Shown here in pieces: positions 34,378-43,442 of a DNA stretch of 64,000 nt. Position numbers and translations under genes: made by a program. Positions within the stretch are counted from its first letter, which is position 1, and every line of letters starts with the position of its first letter. The stretch covers positions 12,608-76,607 of the forward strand of contig CAZCFT010000001.1 of NCBI GenBank assembly GCA_964498015.1, given 5' to 3'. Under the pieces are notes generated by a model. That model searched no databases, was not told the origin of the DNA, and saw nothing but the letters and a program-made list of their open reading frames with translations. The DNA comes from CAWEZN01 sp964498015 (GTDB lineage Bacteria; Zixibacteria; MSB-5A5; GN15; PGXB01).

Positions 34378-35187
34378 TCATACAATCGTTATTTTGTCGG
34401 GGATTGGCTTCAGCCCAGTATCAGCGCCTTCTGCAAGATGCCGCTTGAAATACGATCCATTCAGCAGTGAAACGGCTCGATCAATGAAGTGGTCTTCAAA
34501 GCCGGCGCCATTTAATTTGTTTCTATCAGTTATACCGTTATCGATCATCATCTGCAGAAGGCGATCGACCTTTTCGTATTCGAGGCCTAATTCATCCTCA
34601 TCGGTCTGACCCGGCCAAAGATCGGCGGTTGGAGTTTTTTCTATGATTGCCATTGCTATCCCATAATGCTGAGCCAAACGCCGGACATCGGTTTTATATA
34701 GCATACCTATTGGATTCACCGAGCAAGCGATATCGCCATACCAAGTGCCGTAACCGAGGCAGATCTCGGTGCGGTTGGAAGTTCCCAGCACAAGAGCTTT
34801 GCGTTCGAAAGCCTTATCAAATAGAATCGACATCCGCTCTCGTGCCATCTTATTGCCCCCGCGTATTGGGTCGATTGCGCTCATATCGGGGAAATAAGCA
34901 TCAATCATGGGGGAAATATCGATTTTTTCAATCCTGATACCGAATTGGGCGGCGAATTCGAGAGCGTCTTTTTCTGAACTTTCGGACGAGCGAGAATATG
35001 GCATGATAAGGCCATAGACTCTGTCCGCTCCGACCGCTTTGGCGGCAATAGCGGCAGACAGCGAGGAATCAATCCCGCCAGACAAGCCAATTACAAATCC
35101 TTTGAGCCCGGATTCTCTCAATTTTCCGGTTAGAAACCTCTCGAGAATTAAGGCAATATCCAGCGTATCCAGATTGGGCATATTCAT
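34378..35187 (-). CDS. nadE: NH3-dependent NAD+ synthetase
   Basis: Amidates nicotinic acid adenine dinucleotide to NAD. The ATP-pyrophosphatase loop is GLSGGIDSSLSA near residue 40, and LGTSNRTEICLGYGTWYGD and DLWPGQTDEDELG are the other conserved motifs. There is no glutaminase domain, so ammonia is the expected nitrogen source. I start at ATG 35187 because GAGGTAAG lies about seven bases upstream; a start at 35202 would overlap that site. The gene heads a five-gene minus-strand operon and is divergent from ssb. Confidence 0.94.
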   Translation of the reverse strand: MNMPNLDTLDIALILERFLTGKLRESGLKGFVIGLSGGIDSSLSAAIAAKAVGADRVYGLIMPYSRSSESSEKDALEFAAQFGIRIEKIDISPMIDAYFPDMSAIDPIRGGNKMARERMSILFDKAFERKALVLGTSNRTEICLGYGTWYGDIACSVNPIGMLYKTDVRRLAQHYGIAMAIIEKTPTADLWPGQTDEDELGLEYEKVDRLLQMMIDNGITDRNKLNGAGFEDHFIDRAVSLLNGSYFKRHLAEGADTGLKPIPDKITIV

Positions 35188-35270
35188 AATCTTACCTCGC
35201 AAAAAATCGGTCTCAAAATAATACTACATTGGATGCTCAACAAGCAAAAAAGATATTAGCGCCTTTCGAA

Positions 35271-35299
35271 TTGACAGCCCCGAATCTCCGTTTTATATT
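35271..35299 (+). promoter_or_regulatory. Sigma-70-type promoter for ssb
   Basis: A consensus TTGACA (35271-35276) and TATATT (35294-35299) are separated by 17 bases, 36 bases before the ssb ATG at 35336 in the divergent nadE/ssb gap. Confidence 0.65.
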
Positions 35300-35335
35300 A
35301 AGCGGCACAATCTATTGCAAAAGGAAAGGTGGATT

Positions 35336-35755
35336 ATGGCCGGTGTAAACAAAGTCATTTTAATAGGAAATCTGGGAAAAGACCCCGATCTCCGCTATAC
35401 CCCCGGTGGGCAGGCGGTGGCGTCGTTTTCGCTTGCCACATCGGAGAAATGGCGGGATAAGGAAGGGATTATGCAGGATAAGACTGAATGGCATAATATT
35501 GTCCTTTGGGGAAGGCAAGCAGAACTGGCGAAGGAATATCTGGCGAAAGGGCGGCAAGTTTATATCGAGGGGAGGATTCAGACCAGGAGCTGGGATGATA
35601 AGGATGGCAACAAGAGATATATCACGGAAGTGGTTGGACAGAGGATGCAGTTCCTCGGCGCCAAGGGGGGAGCGGAGAAGGAGACGCCGACAGGCGATGC
35701 TCCAGAGCCTCCGGTCGGGGATATAGGCGCGGAAGCGGATGATTTGCCGTTTTGA
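35336..35755 (+). CDS. ssb: Single-stranded DNA-binding protein
   Basis: Binds and protects single-stranded DNA and recruits repair and replication proteins. The OB-fold begins with NKVILIGNLGKDPDLRYTPGG, followed by TEWHNIVLWGRQAELAKEYL and GRQVYIEGRIQTRSW. The C-terminus is acidic and ends in DDLPF, the protein-interaction tip. I chose ATG 35336 behind GGAAAGGTGG, giving 139 residues. It has its own promoter and is followed by a 189-base structured gap. Confidence 0.96.
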   Translation: MAGVNKVILIGNLGKDPDLRYTPGGQAVASFSLATSEKWRDKEGIMQDKTEWHNIVLWGRQAELAKEYLAKGRQVYIEGRIQTRSWDDKDGNKRYITEVVGQRMQFLGAKGGAEKETPTGDAPEPPVGDIGAEADDLPF

Positions 35756-35782
35756 TGATGTTGCTGAAGTGAAAACCTCAGA

Positions 35783-35921
35783 GCAAGGGGGCGTATGGCA
35801 ATGCGCCCTTGCAAGAAGCCATTTTGGACCCGCTCAATCGTAAGTTGAGAAGTTTCGCGGGGTCTCGGCTCCGCTTTGGCGGAGATGTGACCCTGCGACA
35901 GCAATTCTTGGGCTAGGGGTC
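35783..35921. ncRNA. Candidate structured RNA or palindromic element after ssb
   Basis: Three hairpins lie in tandem: 35783-35812 (GCAAGGG / CCCTTGC with a C/G-rich extension), 35832-35848 (CTCAA / TTGAG) and 35855-35898, whose 20-base arms pair at 18 positions (two G-U) around a TTTG loop. GACCC (35827-35831) can pair with GGGTC (35917-35921) and would enclose the last two as a three-way junction. There is no terminal U-tract and no ORF. It might be a small RNA or a mobile palindromic repeat. Confidence 0.4.
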
Positions 35922-35944
35922 GAAATAATATTATTATAAAATCT

Positions 35945-36628
35945 ATGCTTAAACCGGATGAAGTCGGAGAATACGTTGATTCTTTGCCGTTCTCTAACTC
36001 CGACCGGCAGGTGAGATTAATTTGCATCCTTTCGGCGGCGATAGCGGTCTGTAATAATCAGTTGACACGGGCCATCATGCTTTATCTAAAAGCAGAGGGA
36101 ATAGAGCGCAAACTGATTTATGAAACTATTCTTCAAAGCTATCTATTCTTAGGTTTTCCGCGGATGATTGAAGCCGCGCTCGTTTTCAACGAGGTTTTCG
36201 GAAATGATGAACGCACCAAAGCCAAAATCAAGAAATATTCGGCGAAGGAGTCGGAGCGTTGGTTTAATAAAGGGAGAGGTTTGTGCCAAATAGTGTATGG
36301 AAGAAATTATCATCTGCTGGAAAAACGATTTAGGGAGATTTCGCCGGAGATATTCAGGTGGATGGTAATTGAAGGGTACGGCAAAGTATTGTGTCGCAGG
36401 GGAATTACACAGATTGAAAGAGAGCTGGCCGAAGTGGCGGCATTGACTGTCGATAAACGGGAAAGGCAGTTATTATCCCATATTGTCGGAAGCCTGAATG
36501 TCGGAGTCGATATTGATTTGATTCACAAAGTGAACGGAGATATCAAACCTATAGCCGGTTCTAAAGCATTCAGGATGGCCAAAAATATTATTTCAGAGAT
36601 TGAAAAGAAAAATGAAGCTCAGAAATAA
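35945..36628 (+). CDS. Carboxymuconolactone decarboxylase-like (AhpD-fold) tandem protein
   Basis: I see no close family, but the 227-residue protein has two repeats of the CMD/AhpD helical pattern. The first covers about residues 20-85 (QSYLFLGFPRMIEAALVFNEV resembles the family's Q-Y-G-P-A segment; only the pattern is meant). The second covers residues 155-215 (ERELAEVAALTV, HIVGSLNVGVD). The redox-active CxxC of AhpD is absent, so a thiol peroxidase-coupled role is unlikely. Its end overlaps the beginning of the tamB reading frame by 17 bases, hinting at co-expression. Confidence 0.6.
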   Translation: MLKPDEVGEYVDSLPFSNSDRQVRLICILSAAIAVCNNQLTRAIMLYLKAEGIERKLIYETILQSYLFLGFPRMIEAALVFNEVFGNDERTKAKIKKYSAKESERWFNKGRGLCQIVYGRNYHLLEKRFREISPEIFRWMVIEGYGKVLCRRGITQIERELAEVAALTVDKRERQLLSHIVGSLNVGVDIDLIHKVNGDIKPIAGSKAFRMAKNIISEIEKKNEAQK

Positions 36629-39600
36629 AATCTTGCTGATTCTATTTGGGGTGGCCGCGTCGCTCATTATTGGGCTTTATCTGGCATTCTTCAGGTTCGG
36701 CGTGCTCGAGTATCTGGTCAACAAGAAAATCAGGGATACAATAAAAGAGAATCTGCCGCTACAAATACAGATAGGAAAGATTGGCGGGGATTACCGCTCT
36801 TTTCTGGTTATCTCAAATCTGACAGTTATCTACGACGATGGTACAATCAACTACAAAATGGCATCTGTCCCCCGGATAACCGCCCGATACTCACTTTCGG
36901 ACCTCTATAATGGGAAATATTCATTTCAAAATATATTGGTTGATTCAGCGCAGATAAATATTCAGAAATCTCCGGCCGGGAAATGGCTGATACCGAAAGC
37001 CCCACCAGGCTCTGCCGCGAAAACCGGAAGTATCGCTTTTGACATCGGCAAACTCACGCTCAATAATATTGATTTGAGCTTAACTGGCACAAATGATACT
37101 TTAAGTTTCAGGGGTATTTTTATAAGGACCGGCCTCGAGAACCGTGAGGGGACCCTTTCGGCTGATATTGATACACTCAGTTATCAGGCTTCAGAAGACA
37201 AATATAAATTAAGGGCGGCCAAGGGGAAGGTCGCGTTGACGGGCGAAAATCTGATGTGCCAGGATTTTGCGATTCTGACGGATTCATCGGATTTGAAGAT
37301 CAGCGGTCAGATGATTTTGAATGACGAGCGTCCCTGGAAAGTAAATATTGAGGCTGCAAAATTGAATCTGACTGAAGCATCAGAACATCTTGGCGCAATA
37401 TTGAGAGGCGACATATCCACTTTTGGATCAGTGGAATACTCAGGCAAGAAGTTCAAAGGGAAATTGAGAATTTCCGGCATGTTTGAGGATCGGTATCTTG
37501 ATTCACTGGAGGCGACCTTTCAATATTCAGACAGAAAACTTCGGCTTGAAACGCTTGAGGGAGTGATACTTCATGGCTGCCGAATTGCGGGAAAGGGAGA
37601 AGTAAATTTCTCCCAGAGTCCCCCTGAATATCATCTAATTGGAAACATAGAGCATCTCAATCTGGAAAATGTTATAAGCCACGGCCATTCCTCGGACTTA
37701 AACGGGAAGATAGACTTCACCGGTCGCGGATTCAGCGGAAAGGGATTGGCGATAGACCTGTTTGCCGACCTTGGCGAATCCTCGTTCGATAATTACCATG
37801 TTTCCGACGCTATTGGGAATATGACGGTCACGACCGACAGCTTGACTCTTCAGGATGAATTTCTGGTTAGGTACAAGGATAATCTTTTCACATTGGCAGG
37901 CAAAATAGAGTATTCTGGAGGGATTCAGGTTGAGGGTTCCACCATGTTCGACGACCTTTCCGCCTTTAATGGTAAGACATTCATTAAACGAATGGGGGGG
38001 AGGGCAGATTTAGATTTCCAGATTACCGGCGATATATCAAATCCCGACATATCCGGCCAGCTGACTTCCGACTCACTATGGCTTTATGATATCCATTCAT
38101 CACAGGCGGGCATAAATTTTCATATGGCACATTTTCTCCATGGCCGTCAAGGCGATGTCGATCTTTTTCTGAATAGCGGGGAGGCATATAATCGTCCTTA
38201 TGATACCATCAGGATTAAGATGCAGGTCGATTCAGAAAGGATTTATATTGATGATTCGTTTATCTATAGTAAATATTTTCAGGCCGGAGGTACGGGAACT
38301 CTGGACTATGCATCATATCCTCAGAAACTGTCCCTTGATTCACTGACGCTTGACATTATGGGGCTTTCGTTCAAGAATGATTCTCTGATTGAGATAGGAA
38401 TTGATTCTACAGGCTATGATTTGTTGCAATGTCACCTGTTAAGGCCGATCGGACATCTGACGGGTTCGGGAAGAATCAACTACAACGAATCGATGGAGCT
38501 TGATATCAGCATGGATAAGCTTGATATATTGCCGATCGTAAGATTAATTACCGGCGATTACGGTTTGACCGGCCTGATGTCGGGAGAGATGCGCCTAAAA
38601 GGCACATTCGCCTCTCCAGCCATCGATTTCCGGGGCAACATAGGCTCACTCACCTATAATGAATTCGTGCTGGGAGATCTTCATGCAAACTTAGAGTATT
38701 CTGAAAATGTTGTTTCGATTGATTCGATTACTATCGACAGCAAGACCGGATATTACACTGCTAACGGGACTTTTCCCATAAATCTGTCTTTCACTCAAAC
38801 CGAAAATAGACTGCTTGATAATGAGCAAAATATTAATATTACAGCCGCCGATGTCAGACACGACGCGATTCGTCTGTTTCTTAAAGAAGTTGAGAATCTT
38901 AAAGGCGATTTGAAGGCCGCATTCAAATTGACTGGAACTCCCCGTCAGCCTAAAATTGATGGGGAGATATCGCTTAGGCGCGGAACGCTTAAGCTCTATG
39001 ATCTCACATATCCGCTCGACAGCTTGAATATAAACATGAAGATGGCCAATCGGACGATTTATATAGAGAGCGCGTCAGCCGTCTGTTGGGGTGGAAAAAA
39101 GCTGATAGGTACAGTGACCGGGCAAGGGGAAATTATCATCAAATCGATCGACACACTTCAATATAGTGTCAAGATTAAGCTGAATTCATTTCCGGTACTT
39201 TATGAGCTTGGCGATATTTCTGCGCTGGTTGACGCCGCTCTTAAAGTCTATGGAGAGACTCCGCCTACTGTATATGGAGACGTGACTATCAAGAGCGCCT
39301 TATATCGGGAGAATTTCTCCAAAGAGAGCGATGGCTGGATAGCGCTGACGTCACTTCAGGGGGACAAAACATGGGATCTTAATCTCAATGTGGAGGCGCC
39401 GTCAAATCTCTGGGTTAAGAATGAAGATATCGACGCCGAATTTTCCGGATTACTCAACTTTATAAGAGAAAAAGGGAAATATCGATATATTGGTTCGCTT
39501 GAAATCTTGAGAGGAAAGGGATTTCTTGCCGACAGGTCATTTCGATTAGAATCCGGAGGATCAATCAACTATGAAGATATCGAATACCCCAACCCCCGTC

Positions 39601-40157
39601 TTGATATTTATGCGTCCACTAAAATAAGGGGAGCCGCATCCGAGAGAACCGCAGAAACCAATTCGTCAAATTATGACCTGCGAGTGCATATCAGTGGTAC
39701 CCTTGATGAGCCGATAATAGGCGCCGCCGAAGGGGGACAGGGTTCGCCGCAGTTTTCCACTGAGGAAATAATCCCGTTGATTTTTACCGATTATTATGGA
39801 AAGAAGGAAGGAAGCAATGGATTATCGACAACGGGGAGAGTAAGTGATCGGCTGACGTCAGGGATTTCTGGATTCCTGAGCAGTCAGGTGGGGCAGATTG
39901 GATCCAGAACGCTGGGAGTAGAGACTTTCGAGATTGATCCGGTTTACGGGGACAAATTCGATCCGCTGGGGACGCGCTTGACTCTGGGTTTTTATACGCA
40001 CCTCAATCTTTATGTCTATGGCAGTTCGTCAATCTCCGGGGTAGCCGGACAAGAGGTCGGTTTTGAGTATCGACTGAAACGATTTCTATTGATGGAAGGT
40101 CGCCGGGATGAAGAAAATCTCTATCATCTGTTGCTAAATTTTTACTGGGACTTTTGA
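36612..40157 (+). CDS. tamB: TamB/DUF490 translocation and assembly module protein
   Basis: A very long periplasm-spanning protein anchored in the inner membrane by an N-terminal helix (residues 5-27). The 1,181 residues are made of repetitive beta-strand segments typical of AsmA-like lipid-transfer bridges. The C-terminal DUF490 domain is recognisable by the RGKGFLADRSFRLESGG and EEIIPLIFTDYYG segments and ends in FYWDF. The family moves phospholipids or assists outer-membrane protein assembly. ATG 36612 is preferred to TTG 36600. The Omp85 partner starts one base after its stop, as with TamA-TamB pairs. Confidence 0.88.
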   Translation: MKLRNKILLILFGVAASLIIGLYLAFFRFGVLEYLVNKKIRDTIKENLPLQIQIGKIGGDYRSFLVISNLTVIYDDGTINYKMASVPRITARYSLSDLYNGKYSFQNILVDSAQINIQKSPAGKWLIPKAPPGSAAKTGSIAFDIGKLTLNNIDLSLTGTNDTLSFRGIFIRTGLENREGTLSADIDTLSYQASEDKYKLRAAKGKVALTGENLMCQDFAILTDSSDLKISGQMILNDERPWKVNIEAAKLNLTEASEHLGAILRGDISTFGSVEYSGKKFKGKLRISGMFEDRYLDSLEATFQYSDRKLRLETLEGVILHGCRIAGKGEVNFSQSPPEYHLIGNIEHLNLENVISHGHSSDLNGKIDFTGRGFSGKGLAIDLFADLGESSFDNYHVSDAIGNMTVTTDSLTLQDEFLVRYKDNLFTLAGKIEYSGGIQVEGSTMFDDLSAFNGKTFIKRMGGRADLDFQITGDISNPDISGQLTSDSLWLYDIHSSQAGINFHMAHFLHGRQGDVDLFLNSGEAYNRPYDTIRIKMQVDSERIYIDDSFIYSKYFQAGGTGTLDYASYPQKLSLDSLTLDIMGLSFKNDSLIEIGIDSTGYDLLQCHLLRPIGHLTGSGRINYNESMELDISMDKLDILPIVRLITGDYGLTGLMSGEMRLKGTFASPAIDFRGNIGSLTYNEFVLGDLHANLEYSENVVSIDSITIDSKTGYYTANGTFPINLSFTQTENRLLDNEQNINITAADVRHDAIRLFLKEVENLKGDLKAAFKLTGTPRQPKIDGEISLRRGTLKLYDLTYPLDSLNINMKMANRTIYIESASAVCWGGKKLIGTVTGQGEIIIKSIDTLQYSVKIKLNSFPVLYELGDISALVDAALKVYGETPPTVYGDVTIKSALYRENFSKESDGWIALTSLQGDKTWDLNLNVEAPSNLWVKNEDIDAEFSGLLNFIREKGKYRYIGSLEILRGKGFLADRSFRLESGGSINYEDIEYPNPRLDIYASTKIRGAASERTAETNSSNYDLRVHISGTLDEPIIGAAEGGQGSPQFSTEEIIPLIFTDYYGKKEGSNGLSTTGRVSDRLTSGISGFLSSQVGQIGSRTLGVETFEIDPVYGDKFDPLGTRLTLGFYTHLNLYVYGSSSISGVAGQEVGFEYRLKRFLLMEGRRDEENLYHLLLNFYWDF

Positions 40158-40158
40158 T

Positions 40159-42084
40159 TTGGCTATTTCCGGAAAGATATTCCCGTTCCTTTTTGTGAAT
40201 CTGGTCTTGAGTGCGGTTGCTCTCGGACAGATTTCCGATGAGACTTTTCTTCTGCGCTGGCTCAGGAAGAAACCGGTTATAAAGTCAATTGCGATAGAAG
40301 GGAATAAATTCTATTCGGATTCCAGAATAAAGCGGGTAATGTTTTCACGAGAAGACAACATCATAAGAACTATCAAAGCAGATCGTAACCGCCGGGTGCA
40401 GAAAGAGACAATGCTGAGAGATACTTCCGAGGTAAAATATCTTTACCTGACCTCGGGATTTCTTGCCGTAAAATTGAGAGAGATATATGAACCGATTTTG
40501 CCGGATTCAAATGCACGAATTGTATTGACTGTGGACGAGGGTCGGCAATTCTTTTATGGCAGTACATCGCTTTTGGTAAATCCGGCTATTGACGGAGATG
40601 GAGAATTCGACTTAAAATCAAAGGGTGAATTGGCGGGGATAATCGGGCGGGTAAAGATTTCCCGACCTGTCGACCCATTCGGCCTCCGACAAATAGTGTA
40701 TGACTGCAAATCCTACTTGGCCAATAATGGGTATCCCTACGCGCGGGTTGCCTTCTCCATTGATACTGTTCTTGAAAATGACAGGGCCAAAATATCATTT
40801 ACCATCGAAACAGATTCTCTGGTGCATTTCGGAGATGTAAGAATCAATGGCGCCGAGCATTTCGACACTTCCCAGGTCAGAAGAGAAATTACGTTTAAAA
40901 GCGGAGACCTTTATCGCAGGCAAGATATATTGGAATCGCAGAAGCGGTTGCTTGGCGCCGGGAATTATCTTACTCTACAAATGTATAGTCCAGCGCAAGA
41001 TACCGCAGATAAGTCCAAGAGATTAAATCCGGACTTCATCCTGAATCTCAAGGAAAAAAAGCCGCATTATCTCTCAGTGAAGACCGGAGCGGGACAGGAT
41101 CCTTATAAAGACCTGATCTGGGATTTTTCCGCCGCCTGGGGAAAGAGAAATATCTTTCGTTCCCGACAAGTTGAGTTTTCCGCTAAATCCTCATTTGTGA
41201 TCTTCACGGAATGGCGGGTGATAAATCATAGTTATAAAATAAAATTCACGGAACCATGGTTTCTGGGATTACGAATGCCTCTGACCCTTACTGGGACATT
41301 TGAACCCGGTGTGCGCTCAAAAGTACAGCAATACAGAATTCAAACGTGGTCTCTTTCGCTGGAAACCTTCAGAGAATTGCGGCAGTGGTTTAAAATATAT
41401 AATGGCCTCGAATACAAATCGGTAAATATATATGGCCTGAGCCCGGAGGATGCTACCAAGCTCCGTCAGGATAAGGGAATTTCAATACGGCAGAAGCTCT
41501 ATACTAATATCATCCGGGACAGACGCGACCATCCCTTTATTCCCACAACCGGCTCAATGACAACCGGCCGCCTTGAATATGCCGGCGGATTTCTTGGCGG
41601 CGATGAGTCATATTACTTAATTGAGACCAGTTGGTCGCGTTATCAGAGGGCTTGGCCCGGATGGATTTCCGCATCCCGGATCAAATGGGGATATGTAAAG
41701 GAATTTGGGAAATCCAAATCAGCGCCGATCGATGTTCGTTACTATGCCGGCGGAGCCAATAGTATCAGAGGATTTGGCGAAAATGACCTGGGACCCAAGT
41801 CATCTGACGGTACGCCGGAAGGAGCCAATGTTCTTATCGTCGGCAATCAGGAATTCAGATTCCCACTGGTGTCGAAATTTTGGGGGTCGCTTTTTGCGGA
41901 CATGGGAAATGGATTCCTTAATTGGCGGGACATTAGATTAAACAGAATGGCCATAACCTACGGAGCGGGTCTGCAATTTATATCTCCGGCGGGCCCAATT
42001 AGATTTGATTATGCGAGGAGAATTAGGACAAAATTTATCGGCAGTGGGTATCATTTCCATTTCACAATACTTTATGCTTTCTGA
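40159..42084 (+). CDS. Omp85/BamA-family outer-membrane protein, TamA-like
   Basis: Starts with TTG at 40159 and a signal peptide that likely ends at ALGQ (residue 24). POTRA-like domains occupy about residues 38-330, including KSIAIEGNKFYSD, and GDVRINGAEHFDTSQVRREI. A 16-strand type barrel of about 300 residues follows with the Omp85 signature region VRYYAGGANSIRGFGENDLGP (quoted as positions near residue 523) and ends in a terminal Phe (TILYAF). Direct linkage to tamB supports a TamA role rather than BamA. The VNPAIDGDG peptide from a dispersed repeat lies at the start of the second POTRA. Confidence 0.88.
   Translation: MAISGKIFPFLFVNLVLSAVALGQISDETFLLRWLRKKPVIKSIAIEGNKFYSDSRIKRVMFSREDNIIRTIKADRNRRVQKETMLRDTSEVKYLYLTSGFLAVKLREIYEPILPDSNARIVLTVDEGRQFFYGSTSLLVNPAIDGDGEFDLKSKGELAGIIGRVKISRPVDPFGLRQIVYDCKSYLANNGYPYARVAFSIDTVLENDRAKISFTIETDSLVHFGDVRINGAEHFDTSQVRREITFKSGDLYRRQDILESQKRLLGAGNYLTLQMYSPAQDTADKSKRLNPDFILNLKEKKPHYLSVKTGAGQDPYKDLIWDFSAAWGKRNIFRSRQVEFSAKSSFVIFTEWRVINHSYKIKFTEPWFLGLRMPLTLTGTFEPGVRSKVQQYRIQTWSLSLETFRELRQWFKIYNGLEYKSVNIYGLSPEDATKLRQDKGISIRQKLYTNIIRDRRDHPFIPTTGSMTTGRLEYAGGFLGGDESYYLIETSWSRYQRAWPGWISASRIKWGYVKEFGKSKSAPIDVRYYAGGANSIRGFGENDLGPKSSDGTPEGANVLIVGNQEFRFPLVSKFWGSLFADMGNGFLNWRDIRLNRMAITYGAGLQFISPAGPIRFDYARRIRTKFIGSGYHFHFTILYAF
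40574..40596 (+). repeat. Dispersed palindrome-like repeat, PAIDG type, copy 3
   Basis: TGGTAAA followed by the exact 16-bp core TCCGGCTATTGACGGA. It sits inside the Omp85 gene and reads VNPAIDG, the same frame as the copy in the NlpC gene. Confidence 0.7.
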
Positions 42085-42150
42085 TATTTATGCCGTAATT
42101 ATTAAGGATATTGAGCGTATTAATGAATATTCTACCGATTTGGTCTGCTA

Positions 42151-42179
42151 TTGACAAAAGGGCAAGGTAGAGGTATAAT
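42151..42179 (+). promoter_or_regulatory. Sigma-70-type promoter for cysteine desulfurase gene
   Basis: Perfect consensus boxes TTGACA (42151-42156) and TATAAT (42174-42179) with 17-base spacing, 39 bases before the chosen TTG start. Confidence 0.75.
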
Positions 42180-42218
42180 ATATAAAGTTGATTTTGTTCT
42201 TTGAATCGAGGTCAAAAG

Positions 42219-43388
42219 TTGAAACAGATATATCTGGATTACAATAGTACCACTCCCCTTGATGAGAGGGTTTTGGATGCCATGCTTCCTTACCTGAAAG
42301 AGAGATATGGGAATGCCAGTTCTCTTCACAGTTTTGGCCGTGAGGCGAGAGCTGGGATTGAGGAAGCCCGGGAAAAAGTTGCCGCTATTCTGGGAGCGGA
42401 ACCGTCGGAGATCTACTTTACGGGCGGAGGCACAGAATCGGATAATATTGCCCTGAAGGGGGTGGCATACTCGAAGCAGGGAAAGAGGGATCATATAATA
42501 ATATCATCAATAGAGCATCATGCCATTCTTGAGTCGGCCAAATATCTGGGTAAAAATGGATTTAAGGTTGATTATCTCGGAACCGACCAGGAAGGATTTG
42601 TGTCCCGGGGCGAATTAGGTGGAAAGATATCGGAACAAACCTCAGTGGTTTCCATAATGCATGCCAACAATGAAGTAGGAACTATTCAGGACATTGCGGG
42701 ACTTGCCGAGATATCGCATACAAAGGGAGCTCTATTTCATTCTGACGCGGTTCAATCCGCCGGAAAGATTAGAGTGAATGTCAAAGAGCTGAATGTTGAT
42801 CTTTTGTCAATTTCAGGGCATAAATTCTATGGTCCAAAAGGGACAGGGGCTATCTACATTCGGAAGGGATTGAAGATTACTCCATTGTCGCATGGCGGGC
42901 ATCATGAAAAAGGGCGCCGCGCCGGAACCGAAAATGTCGCGGGAATTATTGGGCTCGCCCGCGCTCTTGAAATCGCCGAAAGCATGTGCGAAGCAGAGCA
43001 TCGCCGGTTGACCGGCTTAGCCGATTTCTTTATTGGCGAGGTGCAATCAAAAATAGCTGATGTGCATTTCAATGGCCCCAGGGACAACGCAAGAAGAATC
43101 CCTTCAACCGTAAACCTCTCTTTTCAGGCGGTGGAAGGAGAATCAATTATCCTCTCGCTGGATATGAAAGGGATAGCGGTGGCCTCGGGTTCGGCTTGTA
43201 CCTCTGGTTCGTTGGAGGCGTCACATGTCCTCACAGCCATGGGGATACCGGCAGAGTCGGCTCAGGGTTCGATAAGATTCTCCTTGGGGCGATTTACTTC
43301 CAAAGAGGACCTTGAATATGTAGTTTCGGAGCTTCCGGAAATAATTGAAAGACTTCGGGCGATGTCTCCATTGTACACAAAGAAGTAG
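42219..43388 (+). CDS. Cysteine desulfurase (IscS/NifS type)
   Basis: PLP enzyme that removes sulfur from cysteine for Fe-S clusters and tRNA thiolation. The N-terminus is YLDYNSTTPLD, then GNASSLHSFG, FTGGGTESDNIA, the PLP lysine in SISGHKFYGPKG, and the sulfur-carrying Cys in GSACTSGS. TTG 42219 follows GAGGT by eight bases and gives the usual N-terminus; TTG 42201 is an alternative. mnmA follows and needs exactly this sulfur source, though a terminator-like hairpin lies between. IscS and NifS subtypes cannot be separated safely here. Confidence 0.93.
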   Translation: MKQIYLDYNSTTPLDERVLDAMLPYLKERYGNASSLHSFGREARAGIEEAREKVAAILGAEPSEIYFTGGGTESDNIALKGVAYSKQGKRDHIIISSIEHHAILESAKYLGKNGFKVDYLGTDQEGFVSRGELGGKISEQTSVVSIMHANNEVGTIQDIAGLAEISHTKGALFHSDAVQSAGKIRVNVKELNVDLLSISGHKFYGPKGTGAIYIRKGLKITPLSHGGHHEKGRRAGTENVAGIIGLARALEIAESMCEAEHRRLTGLADFFIGEVQSKIADVHFNGPRDNARRIPSTVNLSFQAVEGESIILSLDMKGIAVASGSACTSGSLEASHVLTAMGIPAESAQGSIRFSLGRFTSKEDLEYVVSELPEIIERLRAMSPLYTKK

Positions 43389-43415
43389 GCAGATGTCGCT
43401 ATATTGGAGAAAGCC

Positions 43416-43440
43416 GGGGTCGTTTTATCGACCCCTTTTT
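43416..43440 (+). terminator. Intrinsic terminator-like hairpin directly before mnmA
   Basis: GGGGTCG (43416-43422) pairs perfectly with CGACCCC (43429-43435) around a 6-base loop and is followed by five T. The U-tract ends two bases before the mnmA ATG. It could end the cysteine desulfurase transcript or act as an attenuator. Confidence 0.75.
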
Positions 43441-43442
43441 AT

